Shown piece by piece: positions 44,030-53,441 of a stretch of 62,561 nt of DNA (position 1 is its first letter; every line of letters starts with the position of its first letter). The position numbers were made by a program, and so were the translations under genes. Source of the stretch: Cyanobacteria bacterium SIG27 (GTDB taxonomy: Bacteria; Cyanobacteriota; Vampirovibrionia; Gastranaerophilales; Gastranaerophilaceae); assembly GCA_015152565.1 (NCBI GenBank), contig SUTT01000007.1, positions 1-62,561 on the forward strand. Direction: 5' to 3'. A model generated the notes under the pieces. It worked only from the letters and a program-made list of their open reading frames with translations. It did not search any database and was not told where the DNA came from.

Positions 44030-45262
44030 ATGAAACATTACCAAAATAATGGAATTAATATTTTACTTGAAAAAATGCCAAAAACTCCTAGAATGAGTGT
44101 TTCATTTTTCTTTAAAATCAATAAAAAAGAAAAATTTTTTGGAATTAATTCGCTTTTAGCAAGATTATTTCTTCAAGGGACTAAAAAATATTCAGCAGTT
44201 GAACTTTCGCTTGCTTTTGAAAACGAGTGTATTGATATTACAACAAAAGCAAAACAAGACTATTTAAAATTTTCTCTTTGCTTTTTAAATGAAGATTTTA
44301 ATCGTGCAATGGATTTAGTTAAAGATTTAATTTTAAATTCAACATTTGACGATTTTGAAAAAGAAGTTTTTAAATTAAAAGGCGAAATAATTTCAGATTT
44401 AGATAACCCTAAAATGAAATTGACGGACACTTTTGTTAAAAATTTATTTAAAAATCATCCATATTCATCAACTCATACTAAAATTTTAGAAGATTTAGAT
44501 AAAATTACGAAAAATGACATAATTGAAGCACATAGCGCATTATTCAATTGTTTTAAATCTATCGTTGTTGTGGGTGATTATGAAAATGATGAAAAAATGA
44601 TTGAATATTTTACATCTAACTTTGATTTTATGAAAAGTTGTGATGAAACATGTGAAATTGAAGACATTTTTAAATTAGATATCGAAAAAGATGAAATAGT
44701 AAAAATAGTTAAAAACGATGCTTCGCAAGCTCAAATTATTCAAGGTTGGCTTGTTGATAGCTTTAATTCTAATTTAAGTGCTAAAATTGCAGTTTTAAAT
44801 AATGTTTTAGGTTCATCGGGTTTATCTTCAAGACTTTTTGTTAATTTAAGAGATAAACAAGGACTAGCTTACACTGTTAGAAGCCAATATGAAACATTGG
44901 CGCACAGTGCAATTTTTAATATGTATATTGGAACAGCTCCAATTAACATTCAAAAATCACTTAATGGCTTTAAAGATGAGCTTCAAAAATTGGCCGATAT
45001 TCCGCTAAGCGATGAAGAATTAACAGGTGCTAAAGAAAATATTCAAGGACGATTAAAATATTTTACTCAAAATAACTCGCAAATTAATGCGGTTGACGGG
45101 TATAATTTTATGATGGGTCTAGGTTTAGACTATAACGAACGCTTCATGGAAGAAATCAGACAAGTTAATCAAAAAGACATTCAAGATATGGCTAAAATGC
45201 TTCTATCTATGCCAAAATTGATTACAATAATTGCACCTGAAAGTGCCATGAAAGAGGTTTAG
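44030..45262 (+). CDS. M16 family protein, non-catalytic partner
   Basis: This 410-residue protein has the same fold as its upstream neighbour, but the zinc motif is lost: the matching stretch reads NSLLARLFLQGTKKYS, without His or Glu. The C-terminal Arg/Tyr motif, RDKQGLAYTVRSQYE, which helps bind substrate, is kept. This matches two-gene M16B systems where one subunit cuts and the other holds substrate. One base separates the two genes. Confidence 0.9.
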   Translation: MKHYQNNGINILLEKMPKTPRMSVSFFFKINKKEKFFGINSLLARLFLQGTKKYSAVELSLAFENECIDITTKAKQDYLKFSLCFLNEDFNRAMDLVKDLILNSTFDDFEKEVFKLKGEIISDLDNPKMKLTDTFVKNLFKNHPYSSTHTKILEDLDKITKNDIIEAHSALFNCFKSIVVVGDYENDEKMIEYFTSNFDFMKSCDETCEIEDIFKLDIEKDEIVKIVKNDASQAQIIQGWLVDSFNSNLSAKIAVLNNVLGSSGLSSRLFVNLRDKQGLAYTVRSQYETLAHSAIFNMYIGTAPINIQKSLNGFKDELQKLADIPLSDEELTGAKENIQGRLKYFTQNNSQINAVDGYNFMMGLGLDYNERFMEEIRQVNQKDIQDMAKMLLSMPKLITIIAPESAMKEV

Positions 45263-45265
45263 TTT

Positions 45266-45880
45266 ATGACTTTAGAAAATAAACTAGGAATAGTTGAATC
45301 TGCGCAATTAGCAAAAATAGAAGAAAAAATAAGCAAGAAAAAAGCTCTTGAGCTTTTTGAAAATGGAATTTTAAATTCTTTTGAAGCTGGCAAGTTTGAG
45401 TCTCTTTCAAAAATTCATGAATATCTGTTTAGTGAAATTTACTATTTTGCAGGCAAAATCAGAGATGTAAATATTGCAAAAGGAAATTTTAGATTTGCTC
45501 CTGTGATGTATTTAAAACAATCGCTTGAATATATTGATAATATGCCACAAACAACTTATGAAGAGATTATTGAAAAATATGTTGAAATGAATATTGCTCA
45601 CCCTTTTAGAGAGGGGAATGGGCGTTCTACTCGCATTTGGCTTGATTGCATTTTGAAAAAAGAACTTCAAAAAGTAGTTGATTGGTCTAAAATAGATAAA
45701 GAAGACTATCTACTAGCAATGGAGCGTAGTCCTATTAAAAATATTGAAATAAGGGAACTTCTCAAAACTGCTCTTACATCCAATATTGATGATAGAGAAG
45801 TATATATGAAAGGAATTGATGCAAGCTACAATTACGAGGGTTATTTTGCTTTTAAAACAAGCGAACTCGATAACCTATAA
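45266..45880 (+). CDS. Fic-domain AMP-transferase, class III-like
   Basis: This 204-residue protein has the Fic motif HPFREGNGRSTR at 112-123 with catalytic His112 and the full nucleotide-binding loop. It would transfer AMP (or a related group) to a hydroxyl on a target protein. A C-terminal inhibitory helix, S187-x3-E191-G192 (SYNYEG), fits the [ST]xxxE[GN] autoinhibition motif in the position described for stand-alone class III Fic proteins. No antitoxin gene is next to it. It follows the M16 gene by three bases. Confidence 0.92.
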   Translation: MTLENKLGIVESAQLAKIEEKISKKKALELFENGILNSFEAGKFESLSKIHEYLFSEIYYFAGKIRDVNIAKGNFRFAPVMYLKQSLEYIDNMPQTTYEEIIEKYVEMNIAHPFREGNGRSTRIWLDCILKKELQKVVDWSKIDKEDYLLAMERSPIKNIEIRELLKTALTSNIDDREVYMKGIDASYNYEGYFAFKTSELDNL

Positions 45881-45887
45881 TCAAATG

Positions 45888-46349
45888 CTATTTAGCATTT
45901 AAAAACATTTGTACGTTTGTTTCCATTGATTCTTCTTTAATTTTCCAACCGTTTCCAACTTTTGTAAAAACAAAATGGGTTGGAAGCCCTGTTTTATCGT
46001 TTCTTGGAATTCTAATTGCGCTAACTTTATAATCAGAGCCAACTTGAGCTATTTTTCGATTTTCGTATCTATTTTTATAACCTACAGTTTTAGCAATTTT
46101 TGAATGTCCCTCTAATTCTTTTAAATATCTATCAAAAGGAATAACAACAGAAGCTTGTCCGCCTTGCTTTTTGTTAACCACACGAATAATTTTAGCGTTT
46201 TTTATGTAATAATCTGGAATTGTTGTTTTATAAGAATTTGCATCATTAACATAATTGTCAAAAGTGGTTAAAACGTCTGTTTTATCATCTGCCATAGCGC
46301 AAAGTGAAAAACTAATTAAAGCCATTAATATAAAAGATATTTTTTTCAT
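45888..46349 (-). CDS. Secreted NTF2-like protein
   Basis: This 153-residue protein has a Sec signal (MKKISFILMALISFSLCAMA, cleavage after about residue 20). The mature part resembles the SnoaL/NTF2 fold: an N-terminal helix (DVLTTFDNYVND), then strands ending FVFTKVGNGWKIKEESMETNVQ. The fold assignment is weak. It is convergent with the Fic gene, only seven bases away, and a small AAATGC...GCATTT inverted repeat covers the junction. Confidence 0.7.
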   Translation of the reverse strand: MKKISFILMALISFSLCAMADDKTDVLTTFDNYVNDANSYKTTIPDYYIKNAKIIRVVNKKQGGQASVVIPFDRYLKELEGHSKIAKTVGYKNRYENRKIAQVGSDYKVSAIRIPRNDKTGLPTHFVFTKVGNGWKIKEESMETNVQMFLNAK

Positions 46350-46382
46350 TATTCCATCCTTTTTGTTTGCTACTTTATTATA

Positions 46383-49208
46383 CTATAAATATTTTGCTAA
46401 ATATTTACCTGTATAGCTACCTTTTTTCTTGATAATTTGTTCAGGAGTTCCTTTGAAAACCACTTCTCCGCCGCCATCTCCGCCTTCAGGACCAAGATCA
46501 ATTATCCAATCGGCACATTTAATTATATCCATATTATGTTCAATTATTAATACGGTATTTCCGCTATCTGCAAGCTGATGAAGCATTTTCATTAATTTAT
46601 CAATATCATAAAAATGAAGTCCTGTTGATGGTTCATCTAAGACATATAGTGTTTTTCCTGTTGCTCTTTTATTAAGTTCGAGAGCTAATTTTACCCTTTG
46701 AGCTTCGCCACCAGATAATGTTGTTGCGCTTTGCCCAAGTTTAATGTAATCTAGGCCAACATCGTACAATGTTTGCAAACGACTTGCAATTTTTGGAACA
46801 TTTTGGAAAAATTCAAGAGCTTGCGCTACAGACATTTCAAGTACATCTGATATGCTTTTTCCTTTATATTTAACTTCCAAGGTTTCTTGGTTATATCTTT
46901 TTCCCTTGCACACATCACATGTAACGTAAACATCAGATAAAAAGTTCATTTCAATTTTTAAAAGTCCATCGCCACAACATTTTTCGCAACGTCCACCTTT
47001 AACATTAAATGAAAATCTTCCTTGTTTATATCCTCTCATTTTTGCTTCAGGAGTTTGCGAAAAAAGCTCACGAATATGAGTGAAAACTTCAGTATAAGTT
47101 GCAGGATTTGACCTTGGAGTTCTTCCAATTGGCGATTGGTCGACTATAACAAGTTTATCAATGTTTTTAAAACCTTTAATTGAATCAACCCCTTGTGGTT
47201 TTGGTTTATTTTTTAATAATTCATGACGAGCATATTCAGAAATTATATCTGTTACTAATGTCGATTTACCAGAACCAGATACACCAGTTATAGCTACAAT
47301 TTTACCTAATGGAATATTAACATCGATATTTTTTAGGTTATTTTTATTTGCATTTTTAATTTCTAAAAATTCTCCGTTTCCCTCTCTTCTTTCTTTAGGA
47401 ACAGGAATTTTCCTTTCTCCTGATAAATATTTTCCGGTTAAAGATTCAGGACAATTTTTAATATCATCAAGCGTTCCTGTTGCAACAATATTTCCACCTT
47501 TAACACCGGCGTATGGACCAATATCAACAATATAATCAGCCGCATTCATGGTGTCTTCATCATGTTCAACTACAATCAAAGTATTTCCAAGATTTCTTAA
47601 TTTCATTAATGTTGAAATTAACATATCATTATCTCTTTGATGAAGCCCAATGGAGGGTTCATCTAAAACATATAGCACGCCTGATAAACCACTTCCAATT
47701 TGAGTTGCAAGACGTATTCTTTGAGCTTCGCCACCTGATAATGTTCCAGCGCTTCTTGCTAACGTTAAATACCCTAAACCAACATCAAGTAAAAACTTCA
47801 ATCTTGCTCTTATTTCATCAAGCACTTGTTTAGCTATTTTTAATTTAAATTCATCTAAGGTTAAATATAGTTCTTGAATGAACTCATATTCATTTTTAAC
47901 AGACATTGAACAAAATTCAAAAATATTTTTATCGTTGATTTTAACGCTCAGCGCAAAAGGATTTAATCTTCCGCCCCCACAAGCTTTACAAGGGTTTGTT
48001 ATCATATATTTTTCAATTTCTGCTCTAATTAAATCGCTATCACTTTCATATTTTTTAGTTAAATATGGTATTACTCCTTGATAACTCATAACGTGGGTTC
48101 TATAATGTTTTGTGCCAAAATCAGCATAATACATTTTGATTTTTTCATCACCATTACCATATAAAATTATCCCTTTTTGAGCAGGAGTTAAACTTTTAAA
48201 TGGTGCTTCAAAATCGATTTTATAATGTTCGCAAACTGATTTTAAAACATCGCTATAATATGGATTTGCGGTTTTTGCCCAAGGATAAATAGCCCCTTGA
48301 GAAAGCGATTTTTCAGTGTCCGGAACAACTAAATCAGGCGAAATTTCATAATGTGCACCAATCCCATGGCACACAGGACAAGCCCCTTGTGGATTATTAA
48401 AACTCATCAAACGAGGAGTTAATTCTTCAAAACTTATGTTGCAATTCGGACATGCCAGTTTTTCAGAAAAAACAATATCTGAATTATCTTCAAGCTTATT
48501 AACTATCATCAAGCCATCAGCTCGCATTAAAGCTGTTTGAGCGGAGTCAAAAATTCGAGATTTTGCAGATTCTTTAACAACAATTCTATCAACCACAATT
48601 TCAATTGTGTGTTTTTGAGTTTTGTTTAATTCAATTTCATCTTCTTCAAGATTATAGATTTTTCCATCAATTCTAACTCTCATAAAGCCTTCGCCTAAAA
48701 GCCCCGAAAGCATTTGTTTATATTCACCTTTTTTTGCCCTAACTACTGGAGATAGAATTTGGATTTTTGTTCCTTCGCCAAGGTTTAAAATTTGGTCAGT
48801 TATTTCATCAATTGTTTGAGGGGTAATTACTTGACCACATTTTGGGCAATGAGGAGTGCCTACTCTTGAAAATAAAAGTCTTAAATAATCATAAATTTCA
48901 GTAATTGTTCCAACGGTTGAGCGTGGATTATTTGAAGTTGATTTTTGATCAATTGATACCGCAGGAGATAACCCGTCAATGCGCTCAACATCAGGTTTAT
49001 CCATTTGTCCTAAGAATTGTCTAGCATAAGTTGAAAGACTTTCAACATATCTTCGCTGCCCCTCTGCAAAAATAGTATCAAACGCAAGCGAACTTTTTCC
49101 AGACCCTGAAACACCTGAAAAAACTGTTAATTCGCCTTTTGGAATTTTAAGGTCAACAGAGTTTAAATTATGTTCATTTGCTTTATAAATTTCGATAAAA
49201 TCATTCAT
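46383..49208 (-). CDS. uvrA: Excinuclease ABC subunit A
   Basis: UvrA (941 residues) recognises DNA damage with UvrB in nucleotide excision repair. It has two ABC ATPase halves, with Walker A GVSGSGKSSL near the start and GVSGSGKSTL at about 640. Zinc-finger Cys pairs (CPNC, CPVC, CKAC, CEKC, CDVC), the signature LSGGEAQRIRLA in the first half and LSGGEAQRVKLAL in the second are all present. It lies 19 bases after the response regulator gene on the same strand. Confidence 0.98.
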   Translation of the reverse strand: MNDFIEIYKANEHNLNSVDLKIPKGELTVFSGVSGSGKSSLAFDTIFAEGQRRYVESLSTYARQFLGQMDKPDVERIDGLSPAVSIDQKSTSNNPRSTVGTITEIYDYLRLLFSRVGTPHCPKCGQVITPQTIDEITDQILNLGEGTKIQILSPVVRAKKGEYKQMLSGLLGEGFMRVRIDGKIYNLEEDEIELNKTQKHTIEIVVDRIVVKESAKSRIFDSAQTALMRADGLMIVNKLEDNSDIVFSEKLACPNCNISFEELTPRLMSFNNPQGACPVCHGIGAHYEISPDLVVPDTEKSLSQGAIYPWAKTANPYYSDVLKSVCEHYKIDFEAPFKSLTPAQKGIILYGNGDEKIKMYYADFGTKHYRTHVMSYQGVIPYLTKKYESDSDLIRAEIEKYMITNPCKACGGGRLNPFALSVKINDKNIFEFCSMSVKNEYEFIQELYLTLDEFKLKIAKQVLDEIRARLKFLLDVGLGYLTLARSAGTLSGGEAQRIRLATQIGSGLSGVLYVLDEPSIGLHQRDNDMLISTLMKLRNLGNTLIVVEHDEDTMNAADYIVDIGPYAGVKGGNIVATGTLDDIKNCPESLTGKYLSGERKIPVPKERREGNGEFLEIKNANKNNLKNIDVNIPLGKIVAITGVSGSGKSTLVTDIISEYARHELLKNKPKPQGVDSIKGFKNIDKLVIVDQSPIGRTPRSNPATYTEVFTHIRELFSQTPEAKMRGYKQGRFSFNVKGGRCEKCCGDGLLKIEMNFLSDVYVTCDVCKGKRYNQETLEVKYKGKSISDVLEMSVAQALEFFQNVPKIASRLQTLYDVGLDYIKLGQSATTLSGGEAQRVKLALELNKRATGKTLYVLDEPSTGLHFYDIDKLMKMLHQLADSGNTVLIIEHNMDIIKCADWIIDLGPEGGDGGGEVVFKGTPEQIIKKKGSYTGKYLAKYL

Positions 49209-49227
49209 AATAAAATTATAGCACGTA

Positions 49228-50514
49228 TTATTTTAAAAACTTTTTAATCCAATAAAACATATCATCAATTTCGTATGGTTTTGGAATATATAAATCAGCG
49301 CCTGCTTTTAAAATTTCTTTTTTATTTAAATAAGAAGATGAAAAAATCAATTTAACATTATCTTTTGAAATTTCTTTTGCAATAGAATAGCTTTTAGAGG
49401 TTTCTTTATTTCCCCAATCAAGCAAAACAACATTGGGTTTAAAAGTTTGATATTCTTCTATGAATTCATTTTCATCCTGAACAATTTGAGCTAATATTCC
49501 ATTCATTTCACAAACATTTTTTAATAGATAAGATAGCGCATCATCAGGTTCAAAAATTAAAACTTTGCTTTCTTTTTTAGCGCTTTGCCCTTCGAGCTTA
49601 ATTCTATCAATTATATAGCTTGAAGTATCTTCATTAACACAACGCTCAATTAAATCATAAAGACTATTTAAAACTATTTGAACATCAGGTTTATTTTTGT
49701 TTTTTTCTATAGCTGAGATATTTAACCTCATTAAACCTGTCTTAATTTCTTTAACGTTATCATCATTCAAAACAGTGAAGTTGTTTTCAAATTCATCATT
49801 TGAGTAAAATTTATTTAAGATATTATCAAAAGCAAAAGCTAAAAATGATGCGATTTTTTCAGCTTGAATGGTATTAGTGATTAAAATCAGCTCATCATCT
49901 GTTATATGCCCACAATAATCTTGCTTAGCGCAAGTGGAGTTAATTATCGCTCCAAGTGTTTGCAATACTTTTTCATAAGCAATTTCACCATGGGTTTTTC
50001 TGTATAAATTTAAATTATTAATTCTAATTAAAAGATAAGAATTATCTTCATCGTTCTCAAAAGACTTTTTAATAGCTTTAATTGTGATATTTTTATCTGA
50101 CAAATGTGTAATTCGATTTAAAAAGGATTCAAGATATCTTCTTAAATGTGCCATAAAGCGCATTTGAAACTCTTGTTTTGATATTTCTTCCCCAATAAAA
50201 TCATCAGCGCCGGCTTCAAGGATTTCCAATTTATCTTCTAAATCATTTGATTTTGAAATCGCAATTATAATTGGACGAGAATTAAAGGTTAAAACACGAA
50301 TTTTTCTAATGAAATCAGATAATTTTTCTTTGATTGTATCTGAAATTATGATAAATTCTATTTCTTGTTTTTGAAGAATAAAAAGAGCGTCAGACAAATT
50401 ATTTGTAATAATTACATCTTGATTTTGAACTTCAATCAATTTTTTATATTTGATTGATTGTTCTTTTCTTTCGCTAATTATCAAAACTCTTGCTTTGTAC
50501 AATTTACACTCCAA
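49228..50514 (-). CDS. Response regulator with two receiver domains and a degenerate GGDEF domain
   Basis: The 428 residues read receiver, GGDEF-like, receiver. The first receiver (about 8-125) ends in LEAGADDF. The middle domain (about 140-300) has the fold but not the signature: the GGDEF position reads ITDDEL, so cyclase activity is unlikely. The C-terminal receiver has VLIFEPDDALSYLL, Asp in VLLDWGNKE and LKAGADLYIPKPYE. It overlaps the histidine kinase gene by 11 bases, so the pair is co-translated. Confidence 0.85.
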   Translation of the reverse strand: MECKLYKARVLIISERKEQSIKYKKLIEVQNQDVIITNNLSDALFILQKQEIEFIIISDTIKEKLSDFIRKIRVLTFNSRPIIIAISKSNDLEDKLEILEAGADDFIGEEISKQEFQMRFMAHLRRYLESFLNRITHLSDKNITIKAIKKSFENDEDNSYLLIRINNLNLYRKTHGEIAYEKVLQTLGAIINSTCAKQDYCGHITDDELILITNTIQAEKIASFLAFAFDNILNKFYSNDEFENNFTVLNDDNVKEIKTGLMRLNISAIEKNKNKPDVQIVLNSLYDLIERCVNEDTSSYIIDRIKLEGQSAKKESKVLIFEPDDALSYLLKNVCEMNGILAQIVQDENEFIEEYQTFKPNVVLLDWGNKETSKSYSIAKEISKDNVKLIFSSSYLNKKEILKAGADLYIPKPYEIDDMFYWIKKFLK

Positions 50515-51226
50515 TATTTTTGGTTAGCTTTTCAACTTCATAAATTGGTAAATAAACCAAAAATTCAACAAATTTCTCTTCTTTTGATGTATTAACCATA
50601 ATTTTACCTTGCATTTTTTCAACCAAAGTTTTAGCGATATATAAACCTAAACCGCTACCTTGGGTTGTTGCTTTAATGTATGAATCAATTCGATAAAACT
50701 TTTCAAAAATTTTATCAATTTTTTCTTCTTCAATATAATTGCCAAAATTTTTAATTGAAATAACACTAAAATCATTTTTATTTTTTGTTTTTATTTCAAT
50801 TCTTTTTGAATTAATTGAATATTTAATTGCATTATCCAATATGTTTAATAAAACTTGCTGAGTCTTATCAAAATCACAAAGACAATTGAGCTCATTTTTT
50901 GCTAAATTGAACTCAAAAATAAAATCAGGATTAGCAATTTTAAGCATATTAGCGCAATTTTGAACGAGTTTATTTATTTCTACTTTAGATAAAATTAAAT
51001 CATTTGAATTTGAATCAATCTTTGCAACGTTTAAAACATTTTCAACAAGATTAATCAGACGTTTTGATTGGTTTAAAATAATTTCTAAAAATTCTTTTTT
51101 CTTATTATCATCAAGCAAATCCCAAGAATTGAGCATTGTTTGACAAAAGCCTTTAATACTTGTTAGAGGAGTTCTGATTTCATGAGAAAGAGTTGATATA
51201 AATTCGTCTTTTATGTTTTTTTCCAT
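50504..51226 (-). CDS. Soluble histidine kinase without a sensor domain
   Basis: This 240-residue protein begins directly with the dimerization/phosphoacceptor part: DEFISTLSHEIRTPLTSIKG with His15. The ATP-binding part has ILDNAIKYS (N box), FEKFYRIDSYIKATTQGSGLGLYIAKTLVEKMQGKI (G2). No sensor or membrane segment comes before it, so input must come from another protein or domain. It is co-translated with the double-receiver regulator. Confidence 0.9.
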   Translation of the reverse strand: MEKNIKDEFISTLSHEIRTPLTSIKGFCQTMLNSWDLLDDNKKKEFLEIILNQSKRLINLVENVLNVAKIDSNSNDLILSKVEINKLVQNCANMLKIANPDFIFEFNLAKNELNCLCDFDKTQQVLLNILDNAIKYSINSKRIEIKTKNKNDFSVISIKNFGNYIEEEKIDKIFEKFYRIDSYIKATTQGSGLGLYIAKTLVEKMQGKIMVNTSKEEKFVEFLVYLPIYEVEKLTKNIGV

Positions 51227-51246
51227 AAATAAATTATAGTATAAAA

Positions 51247-52014
51247 TTAATATTCAGATGGGATTTTGATACTTCCTTTAACGTCTTTATTTATACCAAT
51301 AGTTTCAAACAAAGAATTTGCTAAATCTTCTTGCGAATTGGCATTTAAAAACTTTCCACTTGTCATTAGCGCAGTACATTTTAATTGATTATTTGCTTCA
51401 ATATCATGAACATCAAAAGCAATAACATCAATTGTTACATCATCTCTTGTTTTCATTAAATTAATAACATAAGTACAAGGGCTTTCATCACAATTTTCAC
51501 CGCCATCTGTTAGTAAAATTATATGTTTTTTACCTTTAACACTAGCAAAATCATTGTTTATTGCTTGTTTCAAAGAATAAGTTATAGGCGTCCAGCCAAC
51601 AGCTCGAGTTGCATATAGGCTACCTAGAATAGATTGATAGTTATCATACCCTAATGGAACAGTTAAACTTGAAGCTTGGCAACCTTGATAATAAGTAAAA
51701 CCAGCCTTATGTCCATAAACCCTTAAACCGGTTTTAACATTAGGAGGAATTTTAGGCAAAATTTCAGCTAAAGTATTTCTTGCCATATCAAGTTTTGGAA
51801 CACCCATAATTGAATCATTCATTGAGTTTGAAAAATCTACGATAAAAAGAATTTGGCTATCTTTTTGTGATTTTTCAACGTTTTTAGATACTTCGGAAAA
51901 ATTTTGCGGCGTATAAATTTTATATGAATAATTTGGTTCAGTTTTTGCATTTTGCGAAAATAACAAAATGCAAAAAGATAAAATTATTGAAGATATAATT
52001 ATTTTTGTTTTCAT
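51247..52014 (-). CDS. Secreted von Willebrand factor A domain protein
   Basis: This 255-residue protein has a signal peptide (MKTKIIISSIILSFCILLFS) and one VWA domain. The metal-ion-dependent adhesion site is DFSNSMND (DxSxS) at about 61-66, with Thr and Asp at RAVGWTPITYSL and LTDGGENCDES. VWA domains bind proteins through a metal ion. It is followed on the same strand by the kinase and regulator genes, about 20 bases downstream, so it might be the extracytoplasmic input of that pair. That link is only inferred. Confidence 0.85.
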   Translation of the reverse strand: MKTKIIISSIILSFCILLFSQNAKTEPNYSYKIYTPQNFSEVSKNVEKSQKDSQILFIVDFSNSMNDSIMGVPKLDMARNTLAEILPKIPPNVKTGLRVYGHKAGFTYYQGCQASSLTVPLGYDNYQSILGSLYATRAVGWTPITYSLKQAINNDFASVKGKKHIILLTDGGENCDESPCTYVINLMKTRDDVTIDVIAFDVHDIEANNQLKCTALMTSGKFLNANSQEDLANSLFETIGINKDVKGSIKIPSEY

Positions 52015-52054
52015 TTGTAATATTTTAACTTAATTTCAATTGTATTTTATTCGA

Positions 52055-52531
52055 CTAAAGTTCAACCATAACATCAGCAGATAATTCATCTCTTAATTGT
52101 TGTGCTGTTACAACTTCTATTGGAGAATTATCATCTTTTTGAAGATAAATTGTTTCAATTCCTGCTTGAACAATGAAGCGTTTACACAAAATACAAATGA
52201 AATTATGACCCCAAATATACATAGATGCACCCATACATCTATCTTGTCCTGCTTGAATTATTGCGTTTTGTTCAGCGTGAATACTTCTGCATGTTTCATA
52301 GCGAGTGCCTGATGGAATATTGTTTTTCATTCGATAACAAAAGCCAAGTTCCATACAAGACACGACTTTTGATGGTGTTCCATTATATCCTGTTGCTTTG
52401 ATTTTTTTATCAGTTCCAACAATAACCGCTCCAACTTGCGCTCTAAGGCAGTTTGAACGTTTAGAAACAGTTTTAGCAATTTCTAAAAAATAATTATTCC
52501 ACTCAATTGGTTTCATAGTATCATTTTGCAT
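52055..52531 (-). CDS. dCMP deaminase family protein (ComEB-like)
   Basis: The ATG at 52531 is chosen because a GAGG sequence lies upstream and the frame start at 52561 would begin inside a palindrome. The 158-residue protein has the zinc deaminase motif SIHAEQNAI with catalytic Glu, and the second site reads FICILC, a CxxC that lacks the usual Pro before Cys. It probably makes dUMP from dCMP. ComEB proteins of this type occur in competence operons, but no com genes are near. Confidence 0.88.
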   Translation of the reverse strand: MQNDTMKPIEWNNYFLEIAKTVSKRSNCLRAQVGAVIVGTDKKIKATGYNGTPSKVVSCMELGFCYRMKNNIPSGTRYETCRSIHAEQNAIIQAGQDRCMGASMYIWGHNFICILCKRFIVQAGIETIYLQKDDNSPIEVVTAQQLRDELSADVMVEL

Positions 52532-52560
52532 ATTTTTTACCTCACAATATAAGTATATCA

Positions 52561-52661
52561 AAAGGCATGCCTTTTAAATAATAAAATTCAAACTTGTTAA
52601 GAAATATTAAAAAAACTAAAACATGTCAAAACATGCTCTACGACATGATTTCACATGTTTT
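52561..52661. promoter_or_regulatory. Cluster of CATG-centred palindromes between divergent genes
   Basis: A perfect 14-base palindrome AAAGGCATGCCTTT (52561-52574) and a second set follow. AAAACATGT (52618-52626) and ACATGTTTT (52653-52661) are inverted arms, with two more CATG words between them. They lie in the divergent region between the dCMP deaminase and yggS-sepF genes, where a regulator could bind. No matching regulator is identified. Confidence 0.4.
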
Positions 52662-52783
52662 TAAAAATAGCCAAAAATAAATAAAATATATAATTTGCAA
52701 CTCTAAAAAAATAATTTAAAATAAAAATTGTGGGTATATTGTATCCACAAGAATAAATGGGGAGTATTTTTTAAGGCTTTTAA

Positions 52784-53422
52784 ATGACAGTAAAAAGCAA
52801 TTTGGAAATTATTTTAAAAGAGATAGAAAGCTACAACCCAACGCTAATCGCAGTAACAAAATACTACGGTTGCGACAAAATGATAGAAGCGTATGACGCA
52901 GGAATTAGAAATTTTGCTGAAAGCAGAGCACTCGAAGCGCTTGAAAAAATCAACAAAATAGATGATACTATGCGCAGCCAATCGGTATATCATTTTATTG
53001 GACATTTACAAACTAATAAAGTCAAACATGTCGTTGGAAATTTTGAATATATTCATTCGATTGATAGTTTAAAATTGGCGAAATGTGTTGATGATGAGGC
53101 ATTTAGGCTTGGAATAAAACAAAAAATTTTAATTCAAGTAAATAATGCAGACGAATCTCAAAAGTTTGGAATTGCAAAATTGCAACTTGAAAATTTAATC
53201 GAAGAAGTTTCAAAAATGAAATCATTAGACTTAGTCGGCTTAATGAACATTGCACCACTAACCGATGATTACAAAGAACTTCAAAGGCTATTTCTTGAAA
53301 TGAGAAAATTAACTGATTTTTATCATTTAAAAGAGCTTTCAATGGGAATGAGCCACGATTATAAAATTGCACTTGAATGCGGTGCAACAATGATTAGATT
53401 AGGACGAATATTATTTAACTAA
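52784..53422 (+). CDS. yggS: YggS/PLPBP family pyridoxal phosphate homeostasis protein
   Basis: This 212-residue TIM-barrel protein binds PLP without known catalysis and keeps PLP and amino acid pools balanced. The PLP Lys lies in IAVTKYYG, and family segments FAESRALEALEKI, YHFIGHLQTNKVK, GLMNIAPLT and SMGMSHDYKIALECGATMIRLG are present. It is followed by sepF after 19 bases, an arrangement common in Cyanobacteria and Firmicutes. Confidence 0.95.
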   Translation: MTVKSNLEIILKEIESYNPTLIAVTKYYGCDKMIEAYDAGIRNFAESRALEALEKINKIDDTMRSQSVYHFIGHLQTNKVKHVVGNFEYIHSIDSLKLAKCVDDEAFRLGIKQKILIQVNNADESQKFGIAKLQLENLIEEVSKMKSLDLVGLMNIAPLTDDYKELQRLFLEMRKLTDFYHLKELSMGMSHDYKIALECGATMIRLGRILFN

Positions 53423-53441
53423 AAATATAAAAGGAGAAAAG

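Noticed and set aside
45884-45901. AAATGC...GCATTT inverted repeat as a real terminator between the Fic gene and its convergent neighbour
   Set aside because: The stem is only six AT-rich base pairs and it overlaps coding sequence, so termination is doubtful.
47513-47833. A 106-residue plus-strand frame opposite uvrA
   Set aside because: It is His/Gln-rich shadow sequence against a strongly conserved gene, with no ribosome binding site.
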